This document shows, in pieces, positions 45,975 to 57,895 of a stretch of DNA of 64,000 nucleotides (positions are counted from its first letter, which is position 1; each line of letters opens with the position of its first letter). The stretch spans positions 7,068,001 to 7,132,000 of the forward strand of contig JAPVLO010000007.1 of the NCBI GenBank assembly GCA_027257055.1, written 5' to 3'. The notes beneath the pieces were generated by a model. It had not been told where the DNA came from. It searched no databases and saw only the letters and a program-made list of their open reading frames with translations. This DNA is from Cephalopachus bancanus. Taxonomy: Eukaryota; Chordata; Mammalia; Primates; Tarsiidae. A program made the translations under genes and the position numbers.

Positions 45975-47864
45975 TACCTTGGCATCTTCCTAACCAGAGA
46001 AGTGAAAGACCTTTACAATGAGAACTACAAAATGCTGCTCAAAGAAATCCAAGAAGACACAAACAATGGAAAAATATTCCATGCTCATGAACAGGAAGAA
46101 TCAACATTATTAAAATGTCCATCCTACCAAAGGCAATCTACAGATTCAATGCACTACCCATTAAGTTACTGACGTCATTCTTCTCAGATCTGGAAATGAT
46201 AATACAGAAATTCATATGGAAATACAAAAGACCACGAATAGCCAAAACAATCCTTAGCAAAAGAAACAAAGCAGGAGGTATCACACTTTCAGACTTCAAA
46301 CTTTACTGTAAGGCTACAGTAATCAAAACAGCCTGGTATTGGTACAAGAACAGGCACATAGACCAATGGAACAGGATAGAGATTCTGGAAGCAAAGCCTC
46401 CATTTCTCAACCAACTCATCTTTGACAAATCCTCCAACAACCACCACTGGGGAGAGGAGAACCTAGTCAGTAAATGGTGCTGGGAAAACTGGCTGACCAT
46501 GTGCAGAAAATTGAAACAGAACCCCTACCTATCACGATACACAAAAATTAACTCTAAATGAATCAAAGAGCTAAACATAAAGTCTCAAACTATAAGAATC
46601 TTAGAAAATTGAAACAGAACCCCTACCTATCACGATACACAAAAATTAACTCTAAATGAATCAAAGAGCTAAACATAAAGTCTCAAACTATAAGAATCTT
46701 AGAAAATTGAAACAGAACCCCTACCTATCATGATACACAAAAATTAACTCTAAATGAATCAAAGAGCTAAACATAAAGTCTCAAACTATAAGAATCTTAG
46801 AAAATGTAGGAGACATCCTTACGGAATGGCAAACAATTCCTATTCAGAACCCTAAAGGTCAATACCTTAAGAAATAAGATAGACAAGTGGGACCTTATCA
46901 AACTGATGAGCTTCTGCAAAGCAAAAGAAGCCATCAAGAGAGCAGGGAGACAGCCTACAGAATGGGAAAAAATATTTGCCAACTGTATATCTGACAAAGG
47001 CCTAACATCTAGGATCTACAAGGAACTCAAACACACTGAAAGGAAGAAAACAAACAGCCCCTTTAAAAAGTGGGTAAAAGACATGAATAGACACTTCTCA
47101 GAAGAAGATATATGGGCAGCCAACAGACACATGAAAAAGTGCTCAGCCTCACTCATCATCAGAGAAATGCAAATCAAAACCACATTGAGATACCACCTAA
47201 TCCCAGTAAGAGTGGCCGTCATTAGTAAAACAAACAACAACAGATGCTGGTGAGGATGTGGAGAAAAAGGAATGCTTCTACACTGCTGGTGGGAATACAA
47301 ACAAGTGCAATCTCTTTGGAAGACAGTGTGGTGGTTTCCAAAAGAACTAGACATTGACCTGCCATTTCTCCTATTGGGAATATACCCAGAGGAACTCAAA
47401 TCATTCTACAAAAAGATACCTGCACATGTATGCTTGTTGCAGCTCTATTCACAATAGCAAAAACATGGAACCAACCATGCTGCCCATCAAAGCTTGACTG
47501 GATAAAGAAAATGTGGTACATATACACAATGGAATATTATGCAGCCAAAAACAAAGACAAATATATGGACTTCACAGCAACTTGGATGGATTTGGAGTCA
47601 ATCGTACTCAGTGATCTATCACAGAAACAAAGAACAGAGTACCATATGTTCTCACTCATAAGTAGACCTTGAACAATTATAATACTATAAGAAAGCATTT
47701 GGCAGTAATGGGAAACTGTCAGGCGAGGGGGGGTGGGATTGGCAGTTGAGGGAAATTGCTAGGGGAGGGAGAAGCATACCTCATCACCAAGGGTACCTGC
47801 ATAATTAATGTTTATATACCTAACCCTGAATTGTACCCACATCTTTATAACAATAACTAAAAAA
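45975..47864 (+). mobile_element. L1 ORF2: Young 5'-truncated L1 (ORF2 C-terminal half, 3' UTR)
   Basis: A 1.89-kb L1 insertion whose TSD is GAAAGATATTTTTACT (45959-45974) and GAAAGATGTTTTTACT (47865-47880), one difference. It covers the later part of ORF2, after the reverse transcriptase core, to the stop near 47670. Frames include [20 protein letters not shown] and IYTMEYYAAKNKDKYMDF. A ~190-bp 3' UTR with GGTACCTGCATAATTAATG follows. Full-length ORF2 would be about 1,275 residues; roughly the last 560 remain, broken by frameshifts. A 98-bp unit is present three times inside (46506-46799), which also shifts the frame. No longer functional. Confidence 0.92.
46506..46799 (+). repeat. Three tandem copies of a 98-bp unit
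   Basis: Units 46506-46603, 46604-46701 and 46702-46799, nearly identical (a C/T change at TATCACGATAC versus TATCATGATAC in the third). 98 is not a multiple of three, so each extra copy shifts the L1 frame, and the ORF2 reading stops at 46561. Confidence 0.97.
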
Positions 47865-48345
47865 GAAAGATGTTTTTACTAAATATAGAAGTTTACACTT
47901 GTAGGATTTTTTTTCTTCAGTACTTAAAAATATTGTTCCATTGTCTCTGACTTGCATAGTTACAGATGAGAAGTATGTTGTAATTGTCTTTGCACCTCTG
48001 CATGGGATGTTTCTTCTTTCTTTTGGTGTCATCAAGATGTTTTTATCTTCACGTCTTATGTGTTTAACTATGATGTGTTTAGATGTATTTTCTGTTGTAT
48101 GTATCGTGCTTTGTGGTCTCCAAATTTCTTGGATCTATGGTTTGCTGTATTAATGCTGAAGAGATCATTGCTGACGAGCTTCTAAATATTTCTTCTGCCT
48201 TGTTATCTCTCTTTTCTCTTTCTTGGACCCTACATACAGGTATTTTAGATAACGTAATATTGTCCTGGAGTTCTTGGATGCTGTTATTTTTTAATGTTAC
48301 TTTTTGTTTTTCCTTTATTTGTTTCTTCTTTGCGTTTCAGGTTGG

Positions 48346-49024
48346 AAACTTTCCATGCACTCCCCTCTCCCATAAAATACATTTCACTTTCCCCCCAGAA
48401 GTGATAGATCTTTACCTTGGAACAGTGGGAAGGGTGCTTTCCTGCTCCTGCTCAACTTAAGGCTTCATGAGAGAAAAGAGTCGGGGAAGTGGATGGGGAT
48501 CTGTGCCCATCACCCATAGAAAGCCTTTCTCAGTTTTCGTGCCCTACTCTTAATGTTTCTCATGGGCAAACAGTGAAAGCCCATGGAAAAGAGCTGGAGA
48601 GACAGCATGGAATCATCATGCTATCCTATACCAAACTTTAGGATTTGGCATAATTTCACCTGCTTCCCCTTGTCACTCTTCCTCTTTTCTTTGTTCAAGA
48701 TGAGACAGCTTGGGTGTGCCTTCTGTCTTTTGAGGGGCTTGTCATTTCCTGGAATCTACTTCATGTGATTGTCTTGTAGCCTCAACTTTTAGATAAGTCA
48801 AAACATTTATTGGTGGGGGCAAAAAACCCCACATTTATAATTTAAAAATTTATCCAGGTTAATGTGGGAGTGATAATCTCTTATGGCCTTCTGCAATCTA
48901 AGCAGAAATGAAACTCTTTGGAACTGGATATTTTAAAGGGCTGTCTGGCTAAGTGAAAGATACAGATGAGGCAGAAAATGATATTGAATAGGAAATAATG
49001 ACAGCGATATCAACAATAAAAATA
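48346..49024. other. Unique stretch, no gene seen
   Basis: No recognised exon or repeat. Confidence 0.45.
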
Positions 49025-49033
49025 TAAACAGGG

Positions 49034-49347
49034 GCCAGGCTCGGTGGCTCTGCCTGTAATCTCAGCACTTTGGGAGGCTGAGGTGAGTGGATTGCCTGAA
49101 CCTGAAGGTTTGAGACCAGCCTGGGAAATTTGGCAAGACGTTCTCTCTACAATAAATAAAAAATTAGCCAGGTGTGGTAGCACATGCCTATAATTCTGGC
49201 TACTTGGAGGCTGAGGTAGAAGGATCACTGAAGCCCAGCAGGTTGACGCTGGGGTGGCCATGAGCATGCCACTGCACTCCAGTCTGGGTGACAGAGTAAG
49301 ACTCCAACTCAAAAAAAAAATTATATCTATCTATCTATCTATCTATC
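49034..49347 (+). mobile_element. Alu: Older Alu with (ATCT)n tail
   Basis: TAAACAGGG at 49025-49033 and 49348-49356. The tetranucleotide run 49325-49347 lies inside the TSD, so it grew from the tail. Confidence 0.93.
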
Positions 49348-49356
49348 TAAACAGGG

Positions 49357-49645
49357 ATGGTTTTGCTGCTGGGCAATAACTTTGTTTTTAACTCTCAATT
49401 GCCAGTCATGGGACATGATTGCATTTTTCTCTGGTAGATGCTACAAAGATGGCACCCCAACTCTTCCAGTTTCCTTGTCTGTCACTCCTATTGGAAGAAA
49501 GGCTTTAGGTGGCCGGCAGAGGTCAGGTCCATGGGATTAGGCGATTTGGGGCATTGACTAAATGTCTTTGAATTATATTGCTTCACCTTTCAAAATCTTT
49601 ACGTTTTGGCTTCCCTAACTTAGACATGATTGTAATGAGTCAAAT
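49357..49645. other. Unique stretch, no gene seen
   Basis: GGTGGCCGGCAGAGG and AAAGATGGC blocks here resemble 37.5-37.6 kb, where a CTCF-like motif lies. The match is patchy. Confidence 0.4.
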
Positions 49646-49649
49646 GATG

Positions 49650-50165
49650 CTATTTCTTATTTTCTGATTGTAAGATATAAGGAGTGCCAGGTGTGTCTCT
49701 TGACGGCATATAGTTCCAGCATGTGGATAAAAACTCCTGATGGTGAGTGACTCCCAGCCTGAGAGACCTAGACTCAAGCCCTAGGGGTAGCCTTTCTGCC
49801 AATGACATGTGCCCAGGCTGGAGGGTTGGGTGGTCCATGTTCCAGCCTCACCCCAGCCAACTTCACATCCTGACCCATTCACATTTTCATCCTTTGGCTC
49901 TGCCCTGTGCGCCACTGTGACCTCTGAAGCTCTCATGGAGATAAGAAGGCCTATGAATAACTACTTGACAATTGTGAGTGGATTAAATATGAGCTCCCAT
50001 TGATTGGGTGGCTATTGTGGGCACTTCATTTACTCTCTCCCACTCAATCCTACGAAGTACACACTATTATGCTCATTTGATTGAGGACACTATGGCCAAA
50101 AATTTTAATTACTTTACAAGTGATCACACAGCTGTCCCACATCATTGATCCAGCATGACCCTGAT
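49650..50165. repeat. Putative duplicated module, ends in antisense MIR
   Basis: MIR-like end from about 49980: ATTGATTGGGTGGC, CTCCCACTCAATCCTACGAAG, TACTTTACAAGTGATCACAC. The preceding 150 bp aligns loosely with 43.3 kb and the last 60 bp before the MIR with 59.8 kb. Confidence 0.45.
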
Positions 50166-50309
50166 CCCAGGCCATATTATATTTGGGGTAGGAGGTTGAA
50201 AGATAGGGGTTAAAAGATAATTACCCCCTTTTCATGAGCCAACCCTGAGATCCCCTTCCATTTTCCCATCACCCAGTCCTAGCAAATAATTGGTTTAATA
50301 GGTTTTTCT

Positions 50310-50652
<343 letters not shown>

Positions 50653-51031
50653 TTTAATAGGTTTTTCTAACACCCTCTTACTGAGAGGCTCTGTGATTCC
50701 TTATAGTGTGTACCTCCCTCTCCACGATGAGTAAATAAGACAACTTGCTCAACAGTGAGTGTGTTCCTGATGGTCTTTGGCTGGAGGATGTGGACACAGG
50801 TTTCAGTAACCTATTCTAAATGATCATCCACAGGCCTGAGGACAATGGAAGCTGTCACTGGAGGCATCAGGGCAACCAGGGCTGTCACAGGGACCAAAGC
50901 AATGCAGATAATGAAACAAGTAAAAATAATATTAATTTTAAAAAATAGCAAACATAGAGAAGTTGCATCTCTCTTAAAACTCTTTATTTTATTCTGTAAA
51001 CATAGCAAAACTTGTCTCAAGAATTTTTAAT

Positions 51032-51488
51032 ATGGGAGTTGAATTGTGTTCTCCAAAATTCATTTGTTGAATTTCTAAAACCCCTAGTACCTCAGCATGT
51101 GAACTTGTTTGGAAATAGGACCTTTGCAGATGTCTTCAGTGAAGATGAGGTCATACCAGAGTAGGGCAGGTCCCTTGTCCCCATGACTGGTGTCCTTATA
51201 GGAGGGAAAACCTGGATGCAGACACCCAGGGGGTAGTTGGCACGGAGATTCAGAGTAAACACTATGTGAACATGAAGATGACCATCTACAAGCCAGGGAA
51301 CTCCTGAGCCCAACAAAAGCTGGAGAGAGGCTGGAACAGATCCATCCTCCCAGCCCCCAGAAGGCGCCAGCCCTGATGATACCTTGATTCTGGGCCACCA
51401 GACTGCAGAGCTGTGAGACAGTGAGCTTCCATTGTTCAGCATCCCCGTTTGCAGTGCTTTTGTTACAGCAGCTCTAACAAACATATAT
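51032..51488 (+). mobile_element. MLT1: MLT1/MST-type LTR (ERVL-MaLR)
   Basis: GGGAGTTGAATTGTGTTCTCC, ATTTGTTGAATTTCTAAAACCC, CTTGTTTGGAAATAGGACC, TGATACCTTGATTCTGG and TTACAGCAGCTCTAACAAAC span a nearly complete MaLR LTR. Confidence 0.88.
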
Positions 51489-51779
51489 CTTTTTAGACCC
51501 AAAAGATGTGCAGAGTATTCTGAAGGAAAATTCCCAGCATGTCACATATATTTTAAAAATTCACATCAAGGATAAGTTTTCAATTATCTTACTAAATGTA
51601 AAAACACAATTACCCTGCAAAACCCCAGCAGAGAGACATTTTCCTGATTTAATGCTTGGGATTTTAAAGTCAAAGTTTTTCCACATGAGGGCAAATGTGT
51701 TCTCTGAGGAATTCTCTGGGGCTCTTTGTCTGAAGGGTTTGAGCAGTATTTCCCTTGGAATGTGAAGTCATGCAGGTCT

Positions 51780-52115
51780 GAGGAGCACATGTGTCACTCT
51801 GTGTCCCTCTGTGGCAGCTGGCACTGAGCAGCAGCTCAGGGTGGACCCATGGCCTGGGTTCTGTACCAGCTCCATCACCAAGTGGGTTACTTGACCTTTC
51901 TGTGCCTCCATTACCCCATCTTTGTCTCACTTTCTTGCTTACCCCATCTTTCAAGTTCATGTCTATGGTGAGCCTTTGGACCCCTCCTCTGAATGGAGAG
52001 AGTGAATCTAAGAAAATGCATGAAAACAGGGGTGTGATTAAAATAGGAGCTCCTATTGATGGAGGGCCCATCATGGGCAGAGACAGTGTGAATTCTGAGT
52101 CCCTCAATGCCCACT
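51780..52115. repeat. Putative duplicated module with MIR sequence
   Basis: 51850-51920 resembles a sense MIR core (CTGGGTTCTGTACCAGC, CTGTGCCTCCATTACCCC). 52025-52090 (GTGTGATTAAAATAGG, CTCCTATTGATGG) resembles the module ends at 49.98 and 59.83 kb. Confidence 0.35.
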
Positions 52116-52275
52116 GTGGGTGCCCATCTCCATCTGGAGAGGAGCTGGATAGCAGAAAGCTTCATGTGTGCAAGGGGGCCCCCCCAAAACCAGAACCATC
52201 TTTTGGAGGGTGGGCCCCTTATTATACAAGCTTCCTCCACTAGGTAAGTGCTCTAGGAACCTATCAGCATCATGG

Positions 52276-52760
52276 TACCAAATAGCATTGTTGTGAGAGG
52301 CTGTGTTCGGCTTCAGTCAATTTTTTTTTTTTGGAAGATTCTCTCAGCACATTTGTCCTTTTCATAATGAATGACTTACGAGTGTACCTGCCCACACCGC
52401 TCTGAGTGTTCAGCAGTTTTTGACCAGAAATGGCATGACCCCCATTTTGACCAAAAATGGCATGACCTGATCTTGCCCTGAGCAACTTTTTTTTTCTCCT
52501 CTGGATGAAATAAGTCCTCAAAGGGAAATATTTTGTCAAGGTGGAAGAAGTGAAACAAAAAATGGCAGAAGCCATTAAAAGGAATCAAAATTGATGAGTT
52601 CAAAAACTGTTTTGAGTAATGGAAAAAGCAACTTGATAGGTGTATTGTACCACATGGAGAGTACTTTGAAGATTACTGAAGTTTAAACATGTGAGAATAA
52701 ATATAAAATTTTTTATAAATAAATTCTGGACTTTTTTGAGTCCCTCCTCATATACATGTG
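52276..52760 (+). pseudogene. Mariner-family transposase remnant (C-terminal half)
   Basis: Decayed cut-and-paste transposase of the mariner type. Shifting frames give VQQFLTRNGMT near 52410-52440, then EQLFFSPLDE near 52480, then IDEFKNCFE and WKKQLDRCIV near 52590-52650 and GEYFED at 52660, the usual order at the end of mariner transposases. At least one internal stop (TAA after GAG near 52618) and frameshifts kill it. The motif AAATGGCATGACC is locally doubled. The N-terminal DNA-binding half and left terminal repeat are not seen. The right end is probably near 52740-52760. Confidence 0.75.
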
Positions 52761-53759
52761 GTCCTGTGAATGGTTGTGTTGCATTTGACCCAGGCATCAT
52801 CACCAGTAGGTCAGTCAGGAATGAGGGAAGAAATTTGAATCCTTTGTGTAGGTGGAAAGGAATCAGGCTCCATCTACAAAAATAGCATCAAGAGAATTAT
52901 GGAATTTCCTTCAGGCCTACTAAGTATTGGGCTGGGATTGATTAGTGATGTCTGATGAACTGGTGAGGCAGGAGCGGCCATACTAGGACACTGCTCTAAG
53001 TGAACACACACCATCCAATCAACATAGTACTTCAAGAGTGTTGTGAATTGGACACTAGATCAGGCAACGGAGCTGCCACACCAAAGAGGTCAATATCAGC
53101 CTTGACTAGAAACCACACGGTTACTTCCTCCGAGCAATAGTTTGACTTTCTCCAGAAGGACGCCATCACTCATGCTTTGCAGTGCTGGTGGCTGCAAGCT
53201 CATGTGCATGTGCTCTTGGGAAGAGCTGTCATCATATATTTTGCCCTTTTTTGGTTTCTTTTCAGTGTCGATCTTTCAAGTTTTTGTTTTGTTTTTTAGC
53301 AAGTTGAAAGATACATCTTCTCTGTTGCATTATTAATTTAAACTTGAAAGGCATGTTCATCCTTTAAAACTTGAGATTCTTAAATCAGCCTTTGCAGCCA
53401 AGGGGTCCTCAGACATGTTTAGAGCTTTCTGTAACTTCCTTTCTCTAAAAGAAAATCTGTTCAAGTTGGGGAAACACTAGTGGGACAGATCAGATAAGAT
53501 TGGCTCTCCTGTCATGGCTGTCCTCACTGCCAACTTTCTAGGTCTGTATGCTCCACCAAAATGTCCCAGAGGTGCAGGGAAAACCAGTTCCTGCATGGTG
53601 CAAAGTCCTGATGTTTTTGTTCTTTATTTAAAAAATGCATTCAAAGTGTGAGTTCCACTAAACAACACAAGTGCATTTATCTAAATGGGAAATTTGTGTT
53701 TTATAAGGCTTCATGTAAAGTAAATTCTCAATAAAATTACACCAGCACAGCACAGCACA
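52761..53759. other. Unique stretch, no gene seen
   Basis: No recognised exon. A short (GCACA)n lies at 53742-53760. Confidence 0.45.
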
Positions 53760-53925
53760 GCATCTAACGGTAATGAGTCCTGGTTTAGGGGATGCACTTC
53801 AGGAGTTCAAACCTTGACTCTGCTTTTTATTTCTTCTGGTTTATAAAGCTAAGGGAGGGTCTTTAACCTCATGGTGCCTCAGTCTACTCACTTTGGTATA
53901 ACATCAGGGTAATTCCATGTCTGTA
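53760..53925 (+). mobile_element. MIR: MIR
   Basis: AGTTCAAACCTTGACTCTGC, TTTAACCTCATGGTGCCTC and CATCAGGGTAATTCC follow the MIR order. Confidence 0.75.
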
Positions 53926-54236
53926 TCAGAAGACTGTTGTTAGGAGGAGAAGTAGTACTTTGTGTAAAATGCATGGAATCATGCTGGACCACGTGGGCTC
54001 AGTGCACATGTCAGTGACAACTGTACTCTTAGAAGAGGAGTAGGACCATCCCACCCCTCTCCCAGCCCTTATCTGGGACTCAGTGCTCCTTCCAGGACAA
54101 ACTCTCATTTCTCAAGGATAAGCTTAGCAACTGATCTGTGGTCCCTTCCAGCAAGTATATATTTCTCATTCCTGTTTTCAGTTTATGGGACTGACCACTT
54201 TTTATCTATGCCTCTTTTTGGTTTTGCTTGATTTTG
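53926..54236. other. Unique, no gene seen
   Basis: Flank between MIR and Alu. No supported feature. Confidence 0.45.
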
Positions 54237-54538
54237 TTTTGAGTTGGAGTCTCACTCTGTCACCCAGGTTGGAGTGTAGTGGCATGCTCATGGCTCACCA
54301 TAGTTTTGACCTCCTAGGCTCAGATGATCCTTCTGCCTCAGCCTACCAAGTAGCTGACTCTACAAGGCATGTGCCACCATGCCTGGCTAATTTTTTTTCA
54401 ATTTCTAATTTTTTTTTTTTGTAGAGATGAGTTCTCACTACATTGCCCAGGCTGATCTCAAACTCCTAGGCTCAAGTGATTCTCCCACTTTGGCCTCCCA
54501 AAGTTCTAGGATTCCAGGCATGAGTCACTGCACCGGGC
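54237..54538 (-). mobile_element. Alu: Old Alu (AluJ-like)
   Basis: GAGTTGGAGTCTCACTCTG with old right-arm bases (CCATAGTTTTGACCTCC) and a long T-run in the linker. Intermediate between AluJ and the lineage-specific copies. Confidence 0.88.
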
Positions 54539-54554
54539 CTTGCCTTGTTTTTTA

Positions 54555-54665
54555 TGTAGCCAGCATAACATTGTTACTAAAGCCTGACATAGACCTTCAA
54601 AATGGGCAAATCTCACTTAAAAACAGAGGTGTCAAATCCCCAGATACACTTTCAGCAACCTGAAT
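54555..54665 (+). mobile_element. L1: L1 ORF2 fragment
   Basis: CCAGCATAACATTGTTAC, AAAGCCTGACATAGACC and TTTCAGCAACCTGAATCC match an ORF2 stretch. Confidence 0.65.
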
Positions 54666-55240
54666 CCAACTGACAGAAAAAGAGACCCTGCCACTCTGTG
54701 TAGAAAGTTGACACAACAGGCCTAAATTGCTACCCTTGAAAAGGCCTGCTTGCAAGGTAGACCCTCACCTGGCACTTGGGAACTTGGATTCCAGGAGGGT
54801 CCCCACCATAACCTGCTAAGAATGACTCCCTGCAACTGAACTATACAAAAAGATTGGCCTGTGTGGACACCTGCATTCCTTCTGGGACTCTGATACCTAG
54901 CACGTGCTAGGCAGAGATGCCCATGGGACCAACTCCCATGGAACCCTGGGAGCTGGGTCTCTGATGAGGTTCCTTGGTTGGCAACATATCACACGTGTGG
55001 TCATAACTCATAAGCACATCCTGTGTGAGAGGGCCCTTGCCCTATCTGGGAGAGGACCCTTGGGAGCTTGTGCTGGTCTGCCCCAGACTCCACCTCAGTT
55101 ACCTGGTCCCTTTATCGACTATACCCTATGTAATAAATCACAACCACAAGTGCCACCGCATGCTGAGTATATTCTGTGACTCTTCTAGCCAGTCATCTGA
55201 CCTCAGGGTCTTGGGGATCATCCACATAGACACCCTGATT
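54666..55240 (+). mobile_element. ERV-type LTR inserted in L1 (unnamed)
   Basis: Lies between two L1 ORF2 pieces in the same orientation. AATAAA at 55132, then TTCTGTGACTCTTCTAGCC and CTCAGGGTCTTGGGGATC, the kind of U5 end common in primate LTRs. CACGTGTGGTCATAAC and two ACCCTTGGGAG-type blocks are inside. Ends are approximate. Confidence 0.5.
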
Positions 55241-55417
55241 GGTGTCTCATCATTTGAAAAGGCTAGCTTATCATTTGAAAATCAAATCAGTAGAAATTCA
55301 TCACATTCAGGAAAAAAATCACATTCTTTCAATAAAATATTCAAAGGTTTTGATAAAAAATCAAAATACAATCATTATCAAATACTTAGAATCTTAGAAG
55401 GAAATCTTTATCTAATA

Positions 55418-55465
<48 letters not shown>

Positions 55466-55663
55466 CATAGCTTATGCATGAAATGTCTGAAAGTCTTCCT
55501 TTGACATTGGGATTGAGACAAGGATACCCACATCATCACCACTGCTGTTCAACACTGTCCTGGGAGTGTTAGCCATTAGATACATACAAACTAAATAAAT
55601 ACAGCATAAGAATTGGAATGGTAGAAAGGAAGGCCATCTTTCTCTGGAAATGTGATTGCCAGC
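55186..55663 (+). repeat. Source copy of a 478-bp local duplication
   Basis: LTR tail plus L1 ORF2 with a CA array (55423-55463). A nearly identical copy lies at 56856-57331. Differences are a handful of substitutions and the CA length. Confidence 0.95.
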
Positions 55664-56827
55664 AAACCGACTCCAACATATGGAATACAGAGGGCCAGCA
55701 ATGGTCAAGACATTCACAAAAAAGAACTACCAGGAAGGAGAGCTTGCTGCAGGGACCTCAATACTGATGATCAGGCCACGGTAATTCAGACAGTGTGGTG
55801 TTGATATCAGGAGAAACAAATGGGACCATGGAAGAGAAGAGATGACCCAGAAACTGATCCACACTTTTGTGGACATGTGATTTATGACAGAAGTGACACT
55901 ACAAAGCTGCAGGTAATGGCATTCTTTTCAATAAACTGTGCTACATCAACTGGATAGCCAAATGTTTTAAAAATGATGTCTAACACTACTACATGCCATA
56001 TCAAACATCAGTTCCAACAAAAATGTGTGCACGAGTTCACCAAGGGGCATGCTAAATTAGGCAAAACAAAGTTTCTAAGAGAGATTATAGGAGGCTTTCT
56101 TCATGGTCATAAAGTAGAAAAGGGTTTCTAAAAATTAGAATGCGCAAAGCACAACCAAAAGAGAAAATGATCGATAAGTCTTCTACATGAATTAGGAACT
56201 TTTGATCATTAAGAGGTACCACTGAAAGGATAAAAAGTGAAGTCTGGAGTGAGAAAAGACACCGGGACACATGTAAGTGATAGAAGGCTTGTACTCAAGA
56301 TGTATAGTAACTGCTACAAATCACTAATTAAAAAACAGCAGACAACAACAAGAACAAAGGGCTTTGCTAAAGACTTAGATAATTTAAAAAAGAAGATATC
56401 CAAATGACCAATAAGCATATGTAAATGTATTTAACCATATTAGTACCCAGTACCATTGTTCACCTTCAGAAATGCTGAAATTGAACATATGCGAGGCTAT
56501 TAGTTGGAACAACTGAAACTCTGACACGTGCTGGTGGTAATGTGCATTGGTGTGGCACTTTAGGAAACCATTTGGCCTCATCTACTAAAGGTGAAGATAC
56601 CTGTAACCCTATAATCCAGCAATTCTGTCCCTAGGTAGGTACCCAACAGATACACATATATGTACCAAGAGACATGCCCACAGCTGCATATAACAGCATT
56701 TTTCATAACAGCTAAATCTGTAAACAGCCCAAATATCCTTAAACAGTAGTGAAAGGGCAAGGAGTTGAAATGGAGTCAATTTAATCAAGAAGCAGCCATT
56801 TTAACCCAGTGGGTTTTTTTTCTTTTC

Positions 56828-56858
56828 ATGTCGTTGGATGGGGCTGGGCTGTGCATAG
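56828..56858 (-). repeat. 31-bp inverted templated segment
   Basis: Matches the reverse complement of 58312-58342 at 30 of 31 bases and stops matching exactly where the duplicated block begins. The two pieces overlap by TAG. Confidence 0.93.
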
Positions 56859-57087
56859 CCAGTCATCTGACCTCAGGGTCTTGGGGATCATCCACATAGA
56901 CACCCTAATTGGTGTCTCATCATTTGAAAAGGCTGGCTTATCATTTGAAAATCAAATCAGTAGAAATTCACCACATTCAGGAAAAAAATCACATTCTTTC
57001 AATAAAATATCCAAAGGTTTTGATAAAAAATCAAAATACAATCATTATCAAATACTTAGAATCTTAGAAGGAAATCTTTATCTAATA

Positions 57088-57133
<46 letters not shown>

Positions 57134-57331
57134 CATAGCTTATGCATGAAATGTCTGAAAGTCTTCCTTTGACATTGGGATTGAGACAAGGATACCCACA
57201 TCATCACCACTGCTGTTCAACACTGTCCTGGGAGTGTTAGCCATTAGATACATACAAACTAAATAAATACAGCATAAGAATTGGAATGGTAGAAAGGAAG
57301 GCCATCTTTCTCTGGAAATGTGGTTGCCAGC
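56856..57331 (+). repeat. Second copy of the local duplication
   Basis: Copy of 55186-55663 placed inside the solo LTR, 1,670 bp downstream in direct orientation, with its own CA length (57092-57130). Confidence 0.95.
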
Positions 57332-57895
57332 TGAATAGTTATTATGCTACACACACCCCTACCCTATAATTATTAGCCAAGGATAAACCTGGCCCACTGT
57401 AGCTAGCTATTGATAATTGTCTTGCAACTTTTACGTATTTTTTACACTAATTACTCTTTTATTCTAAGTATTTGTTTCCCTGCAATGCAGGACCAAGCTA
57501 ATCTCACCTATTGTGCTCAGCTTCACCCTGCAACTGCCCACTGGCCCACCACCTGGAACCACAAGATTAATTGCCTTAACAATGGCAAAGAAAGCAAGAC
57601 CAGTGTTATCAACATGGAAGAATGCAGTTGCTGAAGATTTTGACTAGCCTTGCTTCCTAATAGAAACTTTAAAAGCCCTTTCTCCTTAAAGTATGTGCCA
57701 TACTTGCCTGTGAGCGTTGGCCCCTTTCTGTTTGTGGAAAGTGGATAATAAACTTTGTTTCATTCTTTTTGCAAATCTTTGCTTGTTGCCCAGGACACTG
57801 GCCTACCTTGCCTCAGTTTATCCTGACAAGTAGAAGGATACATTGTCTATTCACACACTGGAAATGCCCAGCATAATGAATCAACGAGAGCAGGA

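Larger units (their letters stand above)
44829..48345 (-). mobile_element. L1: Old L1 5'/ORF1 region, antisense, split twice
   Basis: Three antisense pieces (44829-45134, 45439-45974, 47865-48345) join into one old L1: TTACCCTAGGGTTTACAATG, TTCTCTAGTGCAGGATACAG, CTGAAAATGTCTCTATTTC, then CAGTACTTAAAAATATTGTTCC and CAAATTTCTTGGATCTATGG. An Alu and a younger L1 interrupt it. Confidence 0.8.
56750..57828 (+). mobile_element. Solo ERV LTR, itself interrupted
   Basis: Begins TGAAAGGGCAAGGAG, ends CAGTTTATCCTGACA, TSD AGTAG at 56745-56749 and 57829-57833, within an L1 that is continuous on either side. About 570 bp of LTR remain once the 504-bp foreign block (56828-57331) is removed. Polyadenylation signal AATAAA at 57748. 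Shares GCAGCCATTTTAAC, GCTATTGATAA and GACCAAGCTAATCTCACC-like blocks with the LTR at 13.2-14.1 kb. Confidence 0.85.
55241..57895 (+). mobile_element. L1: Old L1 ORF2 to 3' region, interrupted by a solo LTR
   Basis: ORF2 pieces: GGATTGAGACAAGGATACCC, TCACCACTGCTGTTCAACAC, GAAACCATTTGGCCTC, CCACAGCTGCATATAACAGC. The reading resumes after the LTR with AGTAGAAGGATACATTG. Old and heavily mutated. Confidence 0.75.

Noticed and set aside
46506..46799. Regular tandem repeats considered as a CRISPR array
   Set aside because: No spacers; three adjacent 98-bp L1 units in primate DNA.
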